DNA of 37,907 nt from JBKPHS01 sp046729975 (GCA_046729975.1 JBKPHS010000174.1:1-37907); one strand, 5' to 3'; numbered from the stretch's first letter, positions 23,882-32,862 are shown. Program-made: numbers and translations. The notes: generated from the letters alone by a model not told the origin.

Positions 23882-25226
23882 GGGCGCCATCGTCCCGCGT
23901 GGCGGCTACGGCCGCGGGGCAGCGATCCTGTCGGTGGGGATCGGGGTCACCGGCCTCGTCACCTACACGTACTTCTCGCTCGCGAGCCACGCGCTGAGCG
24001 CATCCGACTACGGCGGGATCACGCTGCTGTGGTCGGCCGTCTTCATTGTCGTCTCCGTGCTCTACCGGCCGGTGGAGCAGCTGCTCTCGCGCACGATCGC
24101 CGACCGCGACGCTCGCGGAATCGGCGGCGGGGAGCACCTGAGGGTGGCGGCGGGAATCCAGCTCGGCCTGGGCCTGGTGTTCGTGGTGGCGGCGCTTCTG
24201 CTGCGCGGCCCGCTCGAGGACGACCTGTTCAACGGGTCGGAGACGCTCTACTGGATCCTGATCGTCACGGTGCTGGCCTATGCCGCGAGCTACTTCGCCC
24301 GCGGCTTCCTGGCGGGTCACCACCGGTTCGGCCTCTACGGCGGCCTCGTGCTGATGGAGGCCACCTCCCGCTGCCTGTTCGCGGTCGCGGCTGCCGTGGG
24401 GATCGCGGAAGGGCAGGATGTTGTTGCCTTTGGCATGGTCGCCGCGCCCGTAGTGTCACTAGCGGTTGTGCCCTTCGCGCTCAAGCTTCGAGTCCCCAGC
24501 CCCCAGCCCCCAGCCCCCAGGACTGACGACCGACTACCGACTACCGACGACCTGGAGCACGCCTCGGCGGGGGAGCCGGGTGCGCCCGAGCCCGAGTTCA
24601 CGCTTTCACGCGGCGCCGGCTTTGCCGTCGCCGTGCTGCTCATCATGTTCTCCGAGCAGACGTTCCTGAACGCCGGGCCGCTGGTGGTGAAGGCCACCGC
24701 CGACGAGGGCGGCGCGGCGCTCGCGGGGTTCGTGTTTAACGTCCTGCTGATCGCGCGGGCGCCGCTCCAGCTCTTCCAGGCCGTGCAGACGTCGATCCTC
24801 CCCCACCTCACCAAGCTGAGGGCCACCGGCGAGACGGATCCCTTCCGGCGCAGCGTGAACGTCACGATCGCCGCGATCGCGGCATTCGCGGGCCTGGTGG
24901 CGCTCGTGATGCTCGCCATCGGCCCCTGGCTGATGGACCTGTTCTTCGGGGGCGATGCGGACTACGGCCGCGGCGGGCTCGTGCTGGTAGCGATCGGCAT
25001 GGGCCTATACCTCGCGGCGGCCACGCTCAACCAGGCCGCCCTCGCACGCGGACTGACGCGTCAGGCGTCGGCGTGCTGGGTCGGCTCGGCGGCCGCGTTC
25101 GTCGCGTTCCTGCTCCTGCCCGGATTCGACGACAAGGTGCTGCAGGTCGAGATCGGGTTCCTCGGCGCTGCGCTGCTCTTGTCATCGCTTCTCTACGCGC
25201 TCTACCGGCGCGGCGAGCAGGGGTAA
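23865..25226 (+). CDS. Oligosaccharide flippase (Wzx/MOP-type polysaccharide transporter)
   Basis: This membrane protein of 453 residues has about 12 hydrophobic segments in two lobes, the layout of the multidrug/oligosaccharidyl-lipid/polysaccharide (MOP) superfamily that flips lipid-linked glycans. TYFSLASHALSASDYGGITLLW near the N-terminus resembles the usual Wzx entry (lar.Ls..dyG...l). The TTG start at 23865 overlaps the methyltransferase by 17 bp; no in-frame ATG or GTG precedes helix 1. Residues 210-229, in the linker between the N- and C-lobes, are encoded by heptamer array E (V-PSPQPPAPRTDDRLPTTDD). That stretch has no membrane character and is not expected in the family, so it looks like a tolerated in-frame insertion. 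Confidence 0.85.
   Translation: MSAPGKGAIVPRGGYGRGAAILSVGIGVTGLVTYTYFSLASHALSASDYGGITLLWSAVFIVVSVLYRPVEQLLSRTIADRDARGIGGGEHLRVAAGIQLGLGLVFVVAALLLRGPLEDDLFNGSETLYWILIVTVLAYAASYFARGFLAGHHRFGLYGGLVLMEATSRCLFAVAAAVGIAEGQDVVAFGMVAAPVVSLAVVPFALKLRVPSPQPPAPRTDDRLPTTDDLEHASAGEPGAPEPEFTLSRGAGFAVAVLLIMFSEQTFLNAGPLVVKATADEGGAALAGFVFNVLLIARAPLQLFQAVQTSILPHLTKLRATGETDPFRRSVNVTIAAIAAFAGLVALVMLAIGPWLMDLFFGGDADYGRGGLVLVAIGMGLYLAAATLNQAALARGLTRQASACWVGSAAAFVAFLLLPGFDDKVLQVEIGFLGAALLLSSLLYALYRRGEQG
24494..24550. repeat. Composite heptamer array E: (CCCCAGC)4 then about 3 x CGACTAC, inside the flippase gene
   Basis: Units 24494-24521 repeat array B, with the last base of the fourth unit changed. Units 24531-24544 are two perfect CGACTAC copies flanked by degenerate ones (24524-24530 and from 24545), the same unit as array D. 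The plus-strand reading has no stop codon in any frame, so the flippase frame stays open through it. Confidence 0.96.
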
Positions 25227-25243
25227 GCTCCCGCCGACCAGCA

Positions 25244-27466
25244 GTGGCCACCGAGCTCCAGACCCACTACCGCACCTGCCCGTTCTGCGAGGCCACCTGC
25301 GGCCTGGAGGTGACGACGCGCGGCGAGGAAGTCGTCTCGATCCGGGGCGACAAGGATGACGTTTTCAGCCGCGGGTTCCTGTGCCCCAAGGCACACGGGC
25401 TGAAGCAGCTGCACGAGGACCCGGATCGGCTTCGCGCACCGATGCGGAAGCGAGCGGACGGCGAGTACGAGGAGATCTCGTGGGACGAGGCGTTCGCAGA
25501 GATCGATCGCCGGCTGTCGCCCATCCTCGAGCGCGGCGGGCGGGACTCGGTGGCGGTGTACCTCGGCAACCCGAACGCGCACAACCTCGCCTCGCTGCTG
25601 TACGCACCGGCCTGGTTGAAGGCGCTCGGCTCGAAGAACGTCCACACGGCCGCCACGGTCGACCAGATGCCGAAGCACGTCGCGGCCGGGCTGATGTTCG
25701 GGGGGGCGCTGAGCATTCCGATCCCGGACGTCGACCGCACCGATCATTTGCTGATACTCGGCGCGAACCCGCTCGTCTCGAACGGGAGCCTGCTCACGGC
25801 CCCGAACATGCGCGGCCGCATCCGTACGATCCGGGAGCGCGGCGGCAAGGTGGTCGTCGTCGACCCGCGGCGCACGCGCACCGCCGACGAGGCCGACGAG
25901 CACCACTTCATCCGGCCCGGCACGGACGCATACCTGCTCTTCGGGATCGTGAACGTCCTGGTCGAGGAGCGCCTCGCCGACCCCGGCCGGCTCGAGGAGC
26001 ATCTGAGCGGCCGGGAGCAGGTCGAGCAGCTGGCGCGCGGGTTCGCGCCGGAGACGGTCGCGCCGGTCTGCGGGATAGAGCCGGAGGAGATCCGCCGGAT
26101 GGCGCGCGAGCTGGCCGTGGCCGAGCGCGGCGCCTGCTACGCGCGCATCGGCACCTGCACGCAGGAGTTCGGCACGCTCGCGAGCTGGCTCGTGGACGTG
26201 ATCAACGCCCTTACCGGCAACCTCGACCGCGAGGGCGGCGCGATGTTCACGCGCGCTGCGGCGGGCCAGCGCAACTCGTCGGACGCGCGGGCAAGGCACC
26301 GGGGCTTCGCGCCCGGGCGCTGGCGGAGCCGGGTGCGCGGGCTGCCCGAGGCGCTCGGCGAGCTGCCGGTGGCGGTCCTCGCCGAAGAGATCGAGACGCC
26401 GGGCGAGGGCCAGGTACGCGCTCTGATCACCGTCGCCGGCAACCCCACCCGCTCGACGCCTAACAGCGAGCGCCTCGAACGGGCGATGGCGGGCCTCGAG
26501 TTCATGCTGTCGATCGACATCTACCTGAACGAGACGACCCGCCACGCGGACGTGATCCTGCCGGGGTCGTCGCCGCTCGCGAAGCCCCACTACCCGGTGG
26601 CGCTCTACCAGCTCGCCGCGCACAACGTCGCGAACTTCTCCCCCGCGCTGCACGAGCCCGAAAACGGCGCCCCGCATGACTGGGAGGTTCTGCTGAGGCT
26701 GGCCGGCATCGTCTCCGGCCAGGGCCCGGACGCGGACGTCGAGGCCATCGACGAGCTGGTGGTGGGAACGCTGATCGGCCGCGAGCTGCCCGACCGCGAT
26801 CCCGACGAGGTCCTGCGAGCGCTCGAGCCCCGCCGCGGTCCCGAGCGCGTGCTCGACCTGCTGCTGCGCGCCGGTCCCTACGGCGAGGGGTTCGGCCGGA
26901 ATCCCGACGGGTTGACCCTGGCGCTGCTCGAGGAGAACCCGCACGGCATCGACCTGGGCCCGCTGGAGCCGCGCGTGCCCGACGTGCTGCGCACCGCGTC
27001 AGGCAAGATCGAGCTCGCCCCTGAGCCGATCGTGGGCGACGTCGAGCGGCTGCGGGCCGGGCTCGACCGGGAGAACGGTCACATGGTCCTGATCGGGCGG
27101 CGTCAGCTTCGCTCGAACAATTCCTGGATGCACAACCTCGACGCGCTGGTGAAGGGAAAGGACCGCTGCACGATGCACGTGCATCCGGACGACGCGACGC
27201 GACTGGGGCTCGCGGACGGAGGCCGCGCGGTCGTCACCTCGCGCGCTGGGCGCGTGGAGGCGCCGGTCGAGGTGACCGACGCGATCATGCCGGGCGTCGT
27301 CTCGATCCCCCACGGCTGGGGCCACGACGCGCCGGGCGCGCGGCTGCGTGTGGCGGAGGATCACGCGGGGGTGAACAGCAACGCGCTCGCCGACGAGACC
27401 CGCGTCGAGCCGCTGTCCGGCAACGCCATCCTCAACGGCATACCCGTCGAGGTCGAGGCCCCCTAG
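25244..27466 (+). CDS. Molybdopterin-dependent oxidoreductase, catalytic subunit (DMSO reductase/formate dehydrogenase superfamily)
   Basis: This protein of 740 residues begins with a [4Fe-4S] site Cys12, Cys15, Cys19 and Cys47 (CPFCEATCG, then GFLCPK). The molybdopterin-binding domains follow (ILGANPLVSNGSLL, VVVDPRRTRTADEAD, HFIRPGTDAYLL). After DVILPGSS comes a C-terminal MGD-binding beta-barrel domain (about 610-740; IGRRQLRSNNSWMHN, VHPDDATRLGLADG, VSIPHGWGHD). There is no twin-arginine signal, so it is cytoplasmic. The loop where Sec, Cys or Ser usually binds molybdenum reads TVDQMPKH (138-145), so the ligand is unclear. The GTG at 25244 is preferred, as the frame upstream overlaps the flippase. 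No electron-transfer subunit is adjacent; a NAD- or ferredoxin-linked partner would be elsewhere. The substrate is unknown. Confidence 0.88.
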   Translation: MATELQTHYRTCPFCEATCGLEVTTRGEEVVSIRGDKDDVFSRGFLCPKAHGLKQLHEDPDRLRAPMRKRADGEYEEISWDEAFAEIDRRLSPILERGGRDSVAVYLGNPNAHNLASLLYAPAWLKALGSKNVHTAATVDQMPKHVAAGLMFGGALSIPIPDVDRTDHLLILGANPLVSNGSLLTAPNMRGRIRTIRERGGKVVVVDPRRTRTADEADEHHFIRPGTDAYLLFGIVNVLVEERLADPGRLEEHLSGREQVEQLARGFAPETVAPVCGIEPEEIRRMARELAVAERGACYARIGTCTQEFGTLASWLVDVINALTGNLDREGGAMFTRAAAGQRNSSDARARHRGFAPGRWRSRVRGLPEALGELPVAVLAEEIETPGEGQVRALITVAGNPTRSTPNSERLERAMAGLEFMLSIDIYLNETTRHADVILPGSSPLAKPHYPVALYQLAAHNVANFSPALHEPENGAPHDWEVLLRLAGIVSGQGPDADVEAIDELVVGTLIGRELPDRDPDEVLRALEPRRGPERVLDLLLRAGPYGEGFGRNPDGLTLALLEENPHGIDLGPLEPRVPDVLRTASGKIELAPEPIVGDVERLRAGLDRENGHMVLIGRRQLRSNNSWMHNLDALVKGKDRCTMHVHPDDATRLGLADGGRAVVTSRAGRVEAPVEVTDAIMPGVVSIPHGWGHDAPGARLRVAEDHAGVNSNALADETRVEPLSGNAILNGIPVEVEAP

Positions 27467-27470
27467 CCGC

Positions 27471-27707
27471 TCAAACCACCCGCAGCATGCTGCCGCCGCA
27501 GTTGTTGCAGGTCACGTTCGCAGTGTCTGACATGCGCGCGATCGTGGAGTGCATGCCGCAGTCGGGGCAGTCCGAGCGGAGCTCGTAGCGGCGCAGGCAA
27601 TAGACGCAGCGGTAGCGGCCAGGCAGGTTCGTAGGCCGCAGCCACGGCTCGCCGCAGGACGGGCATTCCGGACCGAGCTGGACGCTGGCCCGCTCGCTAG
27701 TGCTCAT
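27471..27707 (-). CDS. Small double zinc-ribbon protein
   Basis: This protein of 78 residues has four CXXC knuckles: Cys15/18, Cys34/37, Cys47/50 and Cys67/70. They are arranged as two adjacent zinc ribbons, similar in size and spacing to the YfgJ-like zinc-ribbon family. There is no enzymatic motif, so a structural, RNA- or protein-binding role is likely. The ATG at 27707 overlaps the rsmB stop by 4 bp (ATGA), so it is translated with rsmB. It ends 4 bp from the convergent molybdoenzyme gene. Confidence 0.78.
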   Translation of the reverse strand: MSTSERASVQLGPECPSCGEPWLRPTNLPGRYRCVYCLRRYELRSDCPDCGMHSTIARMSDTANVTCNNCGGSMLRVV

Positions 27708-29086
27708 GCCCCGGACCTGCGCATACGCGCGATGAAGAAGCCGTCGGTGCCGTGCCGGTGCGGGAGCAGCTGGAGAAAGCGCGGCACGCGAGGGTGGCGG
27801 AGCTCGGGGTAGTCCGCGGCGATGTCGTCGACCTCGAAGTCCGGATGCTGTGCGAGGAACTCGTGCACCCGGAACTCGTTCTCCGCCGGCGAGATCGTGC
27901 AGGTGGAGTAGACCAGCGTCCCTCCTGGGCGCACCAGCTCCGCCGCCGTCCGGAGCAGCTCCTCCTGCTCGACGCCGATTTCCTCGAGCTGCTCGGGGCT
28001 CTTGCGCCAGCGAACGTCTGGACGCGACTGGAGCGTGCCGAGGTCCGAGCAGGGCGCGTCGAGCAGCACGCGATCGAAGGACTGGGTGCCGTTCGCAAGC
28101 TCGCGGGCATCCTGGCCGCGGACCTCCACGAAGCTTGCGCCCATGCGTGCGCAGTTGCGTTCGAGCGCTTCAGCGCGCTCCGGGTTCCGCTCGACCGCGA
28201 CGAGCTGTCCCCGGCCATGCATACGTGCCGCTATGTGCGTGGTCTTGGCGCCCGGCGCCGCGCACATGTCGAGCACCCGCTCGCCGGGACGGGGGTCGAG
28301 CACGTCCGTCACGAGCATCGACGAGCGTGACTGAGGCATCAGCGCTCCGAGCTCGAACAGACGCGAGCCGTGAGCGTCGAAGGGCGTGTCCAGCACGAGG
28401 CCCTCAGGCAGGCCGGCCGCCGGCCTGGTACGCAGGCCCTCGCTCGCAAGCGCGGCACCCAGCTCGCGGCCGGTGAGCAGCAGCTCGTTCGCCCTCACCG
28501 CGCTCTCCGGAGCGCCGTTGTTCGCGGCGAGGAGGGCGAGCGTCTCGTCCGGCCCGAGCAGCTCCCACCATGTCCTTACGATCCACTCGGGATGCGAGTG
28601 GAGCACGGCGGCGTCGGCCGGCGACTCCGCGGTGAGCTCCGCGACGAGCCCGCGGGCTTCGCGCGCCGCCCGGCGCATGACCGCGTTCGCGAAGCGGTGG
28701 CCGCCGCCCGGCTCGAGCTTCGCGAGCTCGACGGTCTGGTCGACAGCGGCGTGGTCGGGCACGCCGTGGAGGTAGACGAGCTGGTAGACGCCCAGGTGCA
28801 ACGCGACTCGTAGCTGCTGGTCGATCGTGTCGACCGGCCGCGCCGCCAGAACGGTGAGCACGTAGTCGAGCGTCCGCCGGCGCTGGAGGGTTCCATAGGT
28901 GAGCTGCTGGGCGAAGGCGCGATCGCGCGGATCGAGTGAGGCGCGCGCCGCCTCGGCCACGAAGGTGCGGTCCGCGAAGGCCCCCTGGCCCCAGACGCGG
29001 CTCAGCACCGTGAAGGCACAGCGCCGCGCCGGCGAGAGCCTGCCGCTGTGATGGTCGCCGCGTAGGCGCGCGAGGCGGACCATCAC
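27704..29086 (-). CDS. rsmB: 16S rRNA (cytosine-C5)-methyltransferase RsmB
   Basis: RsmB methylates C967 of 16S rRNA (E. coli numbering). The 460-residue protein has the NusB-like RNA-binding N-terminal domain (about 20-150) and a Rossmann methyltransferase domain: VLDMCAAPGAKTTHIAARM (271-289, SAM binding), DAPCSDLGTLQ (343-353; Cys346 is the release cysteine) and LVYSTCTISPAENE (391-404; Cys396 is the nucleophile). The start at GTG 29086 overlaps the fmt stop (GTGATG gives a second start at ATG 29083). Older names are sun and fmu. It belongs to the priA-def-fmt-rsmB run. Confidence 0.95.
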   Translation of the reverse strand: MMVRLARLRGDHHSGRLSPARRCAFTVLSRVWGQGAFADRTFVAEAARASLDPRDRAFAQQLTYGTLQRRRTLDYVLTVLAARPVDTIDQQLRVALHLGVYQLVYLHGVPDHAAVDQTVELAKLEPGGGHRFANAVMRRAAREARGLVAELTAESPADAAVLHSHPEWIVRTWWELLGPDETLALLAANNGAPESAVRANELLLTGRELGAALASEGLRTRPAAGLPEGLVLDTPFDAHGSRLFELGALMPQSRSSMLVTDVLDPRPGERVLDMCAAPGAKTTHIAARMHGRGQLVAVERNPERAEALERNCARMGASFVEVRGQDARELANGTQSFDRVLLDAPCSDLGTLQSRPDVRWRKSPEQLEEIGVEQEELLRTAAELVRPGGTLVYSTCTISPAENEFRVHEFLAQHPDFEVDDIAADYPELRHPRVPRFLQLLPHRHGTDGFFIARMRRSGA

Positions 29087-29994
29087 GCGACCCTACCGAG
29101 CTTCGCCGAGTGGCCGCGGAGATAATCGGCCGCCTCCATCGCCCGCCCTCCGGGCGGCTGCACCTCGAGCAGCTCGAGCGCGCCCGCGGCGCATCCGAAC
29201 AGCAACCGGCCGTCGTTCGCCGAGAGGGTCCCAGGTGGGGGAGCGTCGCTGCCGCCGGGGGCGGCGAGTGCGCGGCGCACGCCGAGGCGGGCACCGCCGG
29301 GAAGCTCCACGTAGGTCCCGATGTGCGGGTTGAGCGCTCGCACCCGGCGCTCGAGCTCGTGCGCGTCGCGGTCCGGGTCGAGCCTCCGGTCTGGCGGCTC
29401 GATCTTCGGGGCGAACGTCACTCCCCGCGAGGGCTGCTCCCGGAAGGTGGGACTGCCGTCGAGCGCCTCGAGGAGCAGCTCGGAGCCGAGCTCCTGAAGT
29501 CGCGCGGAGAGGGTCCCGTAGTCGTCGTCGGGCCGGATCGGCTCGGCGCGCTGGAGGCAGATCGGTCCGGCGTCCATCTCTGCTGTCGGCCGCATGATCG
29601 ACACGCCCGTCTCCTCGTCGCCCGCCTCGATCGCCCGCTCGATAGGCGCGGGGCCGCGCCAGCGCGGCAGCAGCGAGGGATGGACGTTGAGCGCAGGGTA
29701 CTCCGAGAGGAGCGGCTCCTTGATCAGCGCGCCGAACTCGCAGATGCACATCGTCTCGGGCGCGACCTCGGCGATGCGCGCACGGGCCTCGTCCGAGTTG
29801 ACGCTGGCTGGCTGGTAGACCTCGATGCCGAGCGCGCGAGCAGCGTCGGCGACCGGCGGTGGGGAGACCTTCCTGCCGCGGCCACGGGGCCGGTCCGGGC
29901 GGGTGATGACGAGGGCCGGCCGGTGCTCCGTCCGCGCGAGCCGCTCCAGCACGGCCACCGCGAAGTTCGATGTGCCGAGGTAGACCGTCTTCAC
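29083..29994 (-). CDS. fmt: Methionyl-tRNA formyltransferase
   Basis: Fmt formylates Met-tRNAfMet with 10-formyltetrahydrofolate for translation initiation. The 303-residue protein has the N-terminal formyltransferase domain with catalytic Asn103 and His105 in NVHPSLLPRWRG (103-114) and Asp141 in AEMDAGPI, then the C-terminal OB-fold (about 205-303). The GTG start at 29994 gives MKTVYLGTSNFAVAVLERL, the usual start of the family. It is separated from def by 60 bp and overlaps rsmB by 4 bp. Confidence 0.96.
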   Translation of the reverse strand: MKTVYLGTSNFAVAVLERLARTEHRPALVITRPDRPRGRGRKVSPPPVADAARALGIEVYQPASVNSDEARARIAEVAPETMCICEFGALIKEPLLSEYPALNVHPSLLPRWRGPAPIERAIEAGDEETGVSIMRPTAEMDAGPICLQRAEPIRPDDDYGTLSARLQELGSELLLEALDGSPTFREQPSRGVTFAPKIEPPDRRLDPDRDAHELERRVRALNPHIGTYVELPGGARLGVRRALAAPGGSDAPPPGTLSANDGRLLFGCAAGALELLEVQPPGGRAMEAADYLRGHSAKLGRVA

Positions 29995-30054
29995 GAGCGT
30001 TGAGCCTATCCCGAGCCGGCGACGTGGGCCTGGCTCAGGGGCTCAGCCCTCGCC

Positions 30055-30654
30055 TCAAGCGGCGCGCTCGGTCTCTCCGGCCTCGCGCAGCGCGCGGAAC
30101 GCCTCCCTGCGCTGCTCCTTGGTAGTCCGGTCGAGGATCAGGACGCCGTCGAGATGGTCCATCTCGTGCTGGATGACGCGCGCCTCGAGCCCCGAGGCCT
30201 CCACGCTGCGTTCCGCGCCGGTCTCGTCGCGGCCTTCGACGCGAACGAACACCGGGCGCTCGACGTCGACCGTGATGCCGGGAATCGAGAGGCAGCCCTC
30301 GTCCAGGGTCTCGCTCTCGTCGCTCGACCAGACGAGCTCAGGATTGGCGAGTGCGATCACCGGCGCCTCTGGCCCGACGCGGTAGACGAGCAGGCGCTGC
30401 GAGACCCCGAGCTGCGGCGCCGCGAGCCCGACTCCGAGCGCGTCGTTCATGACCTGCGCCATCCTCTCGACCTGGCTCCGAAGGGTGTCGTCGAAGCGGT
30501 CGACCGGCGTGGCGCGGCTCTTCAGGACGGGGTCGCCCAGACGGCGGACGAACGACAGCGCGGCCGCCCGCCGAGCCTCGACCTGCGGGTCGAGCGCAGG
30601 CCGCTCGTCCTCCGGGGCCTCTTCCTGGCGGTGCTCCTCCAGCTCCTCTGACAT
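30055..30654 (-). CDS. def: Peptide deformylase
   Basis: Def removes the N-formyl group from nascent proteins. All three metal-site motifs are intact: GVGLAAPQLG (74-83), EGCLS (119-123, Cys ligand) and QHEMDHLDG (162-170, two His ligands and the catalytic Glu). The 199-residue form has an N-terminal acidic extension (about 1-30) before the usual core start RRLGDPVLKSRATPV. The ATG at 30654 lies 11 bp after the priA stop, so this is very probably co-transcribed with priA. The order priA-def-fmt-rsmB couples formylation and deformylation genes. Confidence 0.96.
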   Translation of the reverse strand: MSEELEEHRQEEAPEDERPALDPQVEARRAAALSFVRRLGDPVLKSRATPVDRFDDTLRSQVERMAQVMNDALGVGLAAPQLGVSQRLLVYRVGPEAPVIALANPELVWSSDESETLDEGCLSIPGITVDVERPVFVRVEGRDETGAERSVEASGLEARVIQHEMDHLDGVLILDRTTKEQRREAFRALREAGETERAA

Positions 30655-30665
30655 CGGTTTCGAGT

Positions 30666-32846
30666 CTACTGCGGGTCGACGTCCACGGAGAAGGCAACCC
30701 CGCGGTGCTCGCGCGTGCCGCTGACCGCCTCGACCGCGCGGCGTACGGCGGCTACCGCCGCGGCCCGGGCCGGCTCGCCGGCGCCCGCCTTCAGGACGAT
30801 CTGGGACCGTTCACGCCCCTTCAGGCGAAACAGCGGCGCGGGCCCGAGCACGGCCGCGTCGAGACCGGCGGACTCGGCGCCCCCGCGGACCGCAGCGGCG
30901 GCGGCCGTCTCAGCGCCGGCTTCGGTGGCCGAGCACACAACTCGGATGAGGGTGGCGTAGGGCGGATAGCGCAGCGCCGCGCGCCGCTCCAGCTCGTCCG
31001 CGAGGAAGCCATCGGCGTCGTGCCGCGCGGCATGGCGCAGCGCGCGCGCTCCTGCGTCGAGCGCCTGGACGATCACGCCGCCGCCACGTGACCCGCGCCC
31101 GCTGCGCCCCGCAAGCTGCGCGACCAGGGCGAAGGTGCGCTCCTCGGCGCGGAAGTCGGGGAAGCGCAGCGTGGCGTCCGCGTCGAGCACGACGCCGAGC
31201 GTCACGTCCGGGAAGTCGTGTCCCTTGGCCACCATCTGGGTCCCCACGAGCACTCCAGCCGGGGCGGCATCGAAGCGCGCGAGGATGCTTGCGACCGCGC
31301 CACGGCCGGCGGCCTCGTCGGAGTCGAGCCGGAGGACGGGAAGCGGGGCCATCAGCTCGCCGAGCTCCTGCTCGATGCGCTCCGTACCCACCCCGTGGCG
31401 GGCAACCGACACCGAGCCGCAGTCCGGGCAGGTGCCGGGGACCGGCTCTCCATGACCGCAGTGGTGGCACGCCACGCGGCGCTCCGCGCGGTGGAGCACG
31501 AGCGACACGTCGCAGTCGGGGCACTGCCAGACGCGCCCGCACGAGCGGCACGACAGGAAGTTCGACCAGCCACGGCGGTTGAGGAGCACGATCGCCTTCT
31601 CGCCGCGCTGCCGCACCTGCTCGAGCGCGTCGCGCGTGCACGCGTGCAGTGGAGTCGAGCTGCCCAGCATCCCGACCAGCTCGACCGGCGGCAGCGCGCG
31701 TCCGTCCACGCGCCTCGGGAGCACGAGCCGCCGCAGCCGCTCGAAGCTCTCCGGGCGCGGCGTGGCCGAGCCGGCCACCAGGACTGCCCCGGCCTGGGCC
31801 GCGCGCCGCTCCGCAACCCGGCGCGCGTCGTAGCGGGGGTCGCCCTCCTGCTTGTACGAGGGGTCGTGCTCCTCGTCGATCACGATCAGCCCGAGGTCGG
31901 AGACCGGGGCGAACACCGCGGATCGCGGTCCGACGCAGACCCGGGCCTCGCGGCGGCGAAGCCGCAGCCACTCGTCGTGCCGCTCTCCGGCGCCGAGCTT
32001 CGAGTGAAGCACCGCGACCGTGTCGCCGAAGCGCTCCTCGAAACGCCCGGCCGTCTGCGGCGTGAGTGCGATCTCCGGCACGAGCACGATCGCCGAGCGC
32101 CCGCGCGCGAGCGCCGCCGCCACGGCTCGCAGGTAGACCTCCGTCTTGCCACTGCCGGTGACCCCGTGCAGCAGCAGCCTGCGGTCGTCCGCGGGTCCGT
32201 CCATGCGTGCCACGATCGCCGCCAGCGCCGCTTCCTGCGGCGCGGTCAATTGAGTCCCCGCCTGTGCTCTTGCGCCCACGCCGCGGACCTCAGGCCGCCG
32301 CGCGACCTCGGCGCGTTCGAGCCGGAGCAGGCCGCGGCCCTCCAGGCTTCGCAGCGTCGAATGCGTGCTGCCGGTCGAGCGGCAGAGCGCCGCGGCTGTC
32401 AGCGGGCCGTCCGCGAGCGCGGCGAGCACCGCCTGCTGGCGCTCCCCGATCGGGCCCGAGGCGCTCCGCCCCGCGCCGGTCAGCTCAGCGACAAGCGCGA
32501 GCCGCGAGCGAACCCGCGGCCGCTCACCGCGCCCGGTTCCGGGGGGCAGCACGAGCCCCAGTCCCCGCGCCGGGGTCGAGCAGTACTCCTCGGCGACCCA
32601 CAGCCCGAGGTCCACGAGCTCGCCGGGAACCGCCTTGTCGAGCGCCTTCACCGGCTCGACCAGCCGCTCGAGCGGCAGCTCGCTCTCCTCGGTAAGGCCG
32701 ACGACCACACCGAGCATCCGCTGCCGTCCGAATGGCACGACGAGCATGCTCCCCACGCCGACTCCTTCGAGCCGCTCCGGCACCAGGTAGTCGAACGGCC
32801 CCCGAAGGGCCCGCGCGGCGGTGAGCGGCTCGACCTTCGCGATCAT
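30666..32846 (-). CDS. priA: Primosomal protein N' (replication restart helicase PriA)
   Basis: PriA reloads the replisome at abandoned forks. The 726-residue protein has the N-terminal 3'-end-binding domain (about 1-105), a winged-helix region (about 130-190), Walker A GVTGSGKT (228-235), the DEEH box (324-327), and an intact zinc module of eight cysteines (433, 436, 442, 445, 460, 463, 473 and 476). GTQMVAKGHDFPDVTLG and the arginine-finger region QLAGRSGRG follow. Some actinobacterial PriA proteins have degenerate helicase motifs, but this one appears intact. The ATG at 32846 lies only 28 bp from the divergent cupin ATG, so the promoters must overlap. Confidence 0.95.
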   Translation of the reverse strand: MIAKVEPLTAARALRGPFDYLVPERLEGVGVGSMLVVPFGRQRMLGVVVGLTEESELPLERLVEPVKALDKAVPGELVDLGLWVAEEYCSTPARGLGLVLPPGTGRGERPRVRSRLALVAELTGAGRSASGPIGERQQAVLAALADGPLTAAALCRSTGSTHSTLRSLEGRGLLRLERAEVARRPEVRGVGARAQAGTQLTAPQEAALAAIVARMDGPADDRRLLLHGVTGSGKTEVYLRAVAAALARGRSAIVLVPEIALTPQTAGRFEERFGDTVAVLHSKLGAGERHDEWLRLRRREARVCVGPRSAVFAPVSDLGLIVIDEEHDPSYKQEGDPRYDARRVAERRAAQAGAVLVAGSATPRPESFERLRRLVLPRRVDGRALPPVELVGMLGSSTPLHACTRDALEQVRQRGEKAIVLLNRRGWSNFLSCRSCGRVWQCPDCDVSLVLHRAERRVACHHCGHGEPVPGTCPDCGSVSVARHGVGTERIEQELGELMAPLPVLRLDSDEAAGRGAVASILARFDAAPAGVLVGTQMVAKGHDFPDVTLGVVLDADATLRFPDFRAEERTFALVAQLAGRSGRGSRGGGVIVQALDAGARALRHAARHDADGFLADELERRAALRYPPYATLIRVVCSATEAGAETAAAAAVRGGAESAGLDAAVLGPAPLFRLKGRERSQIVLKAGAGEPARAAAVAAVRRAVEAVSGTREHRGVAFSVDVDPQ

Positions 32847-32862
32847 GGCCGAGCAAAACTAC

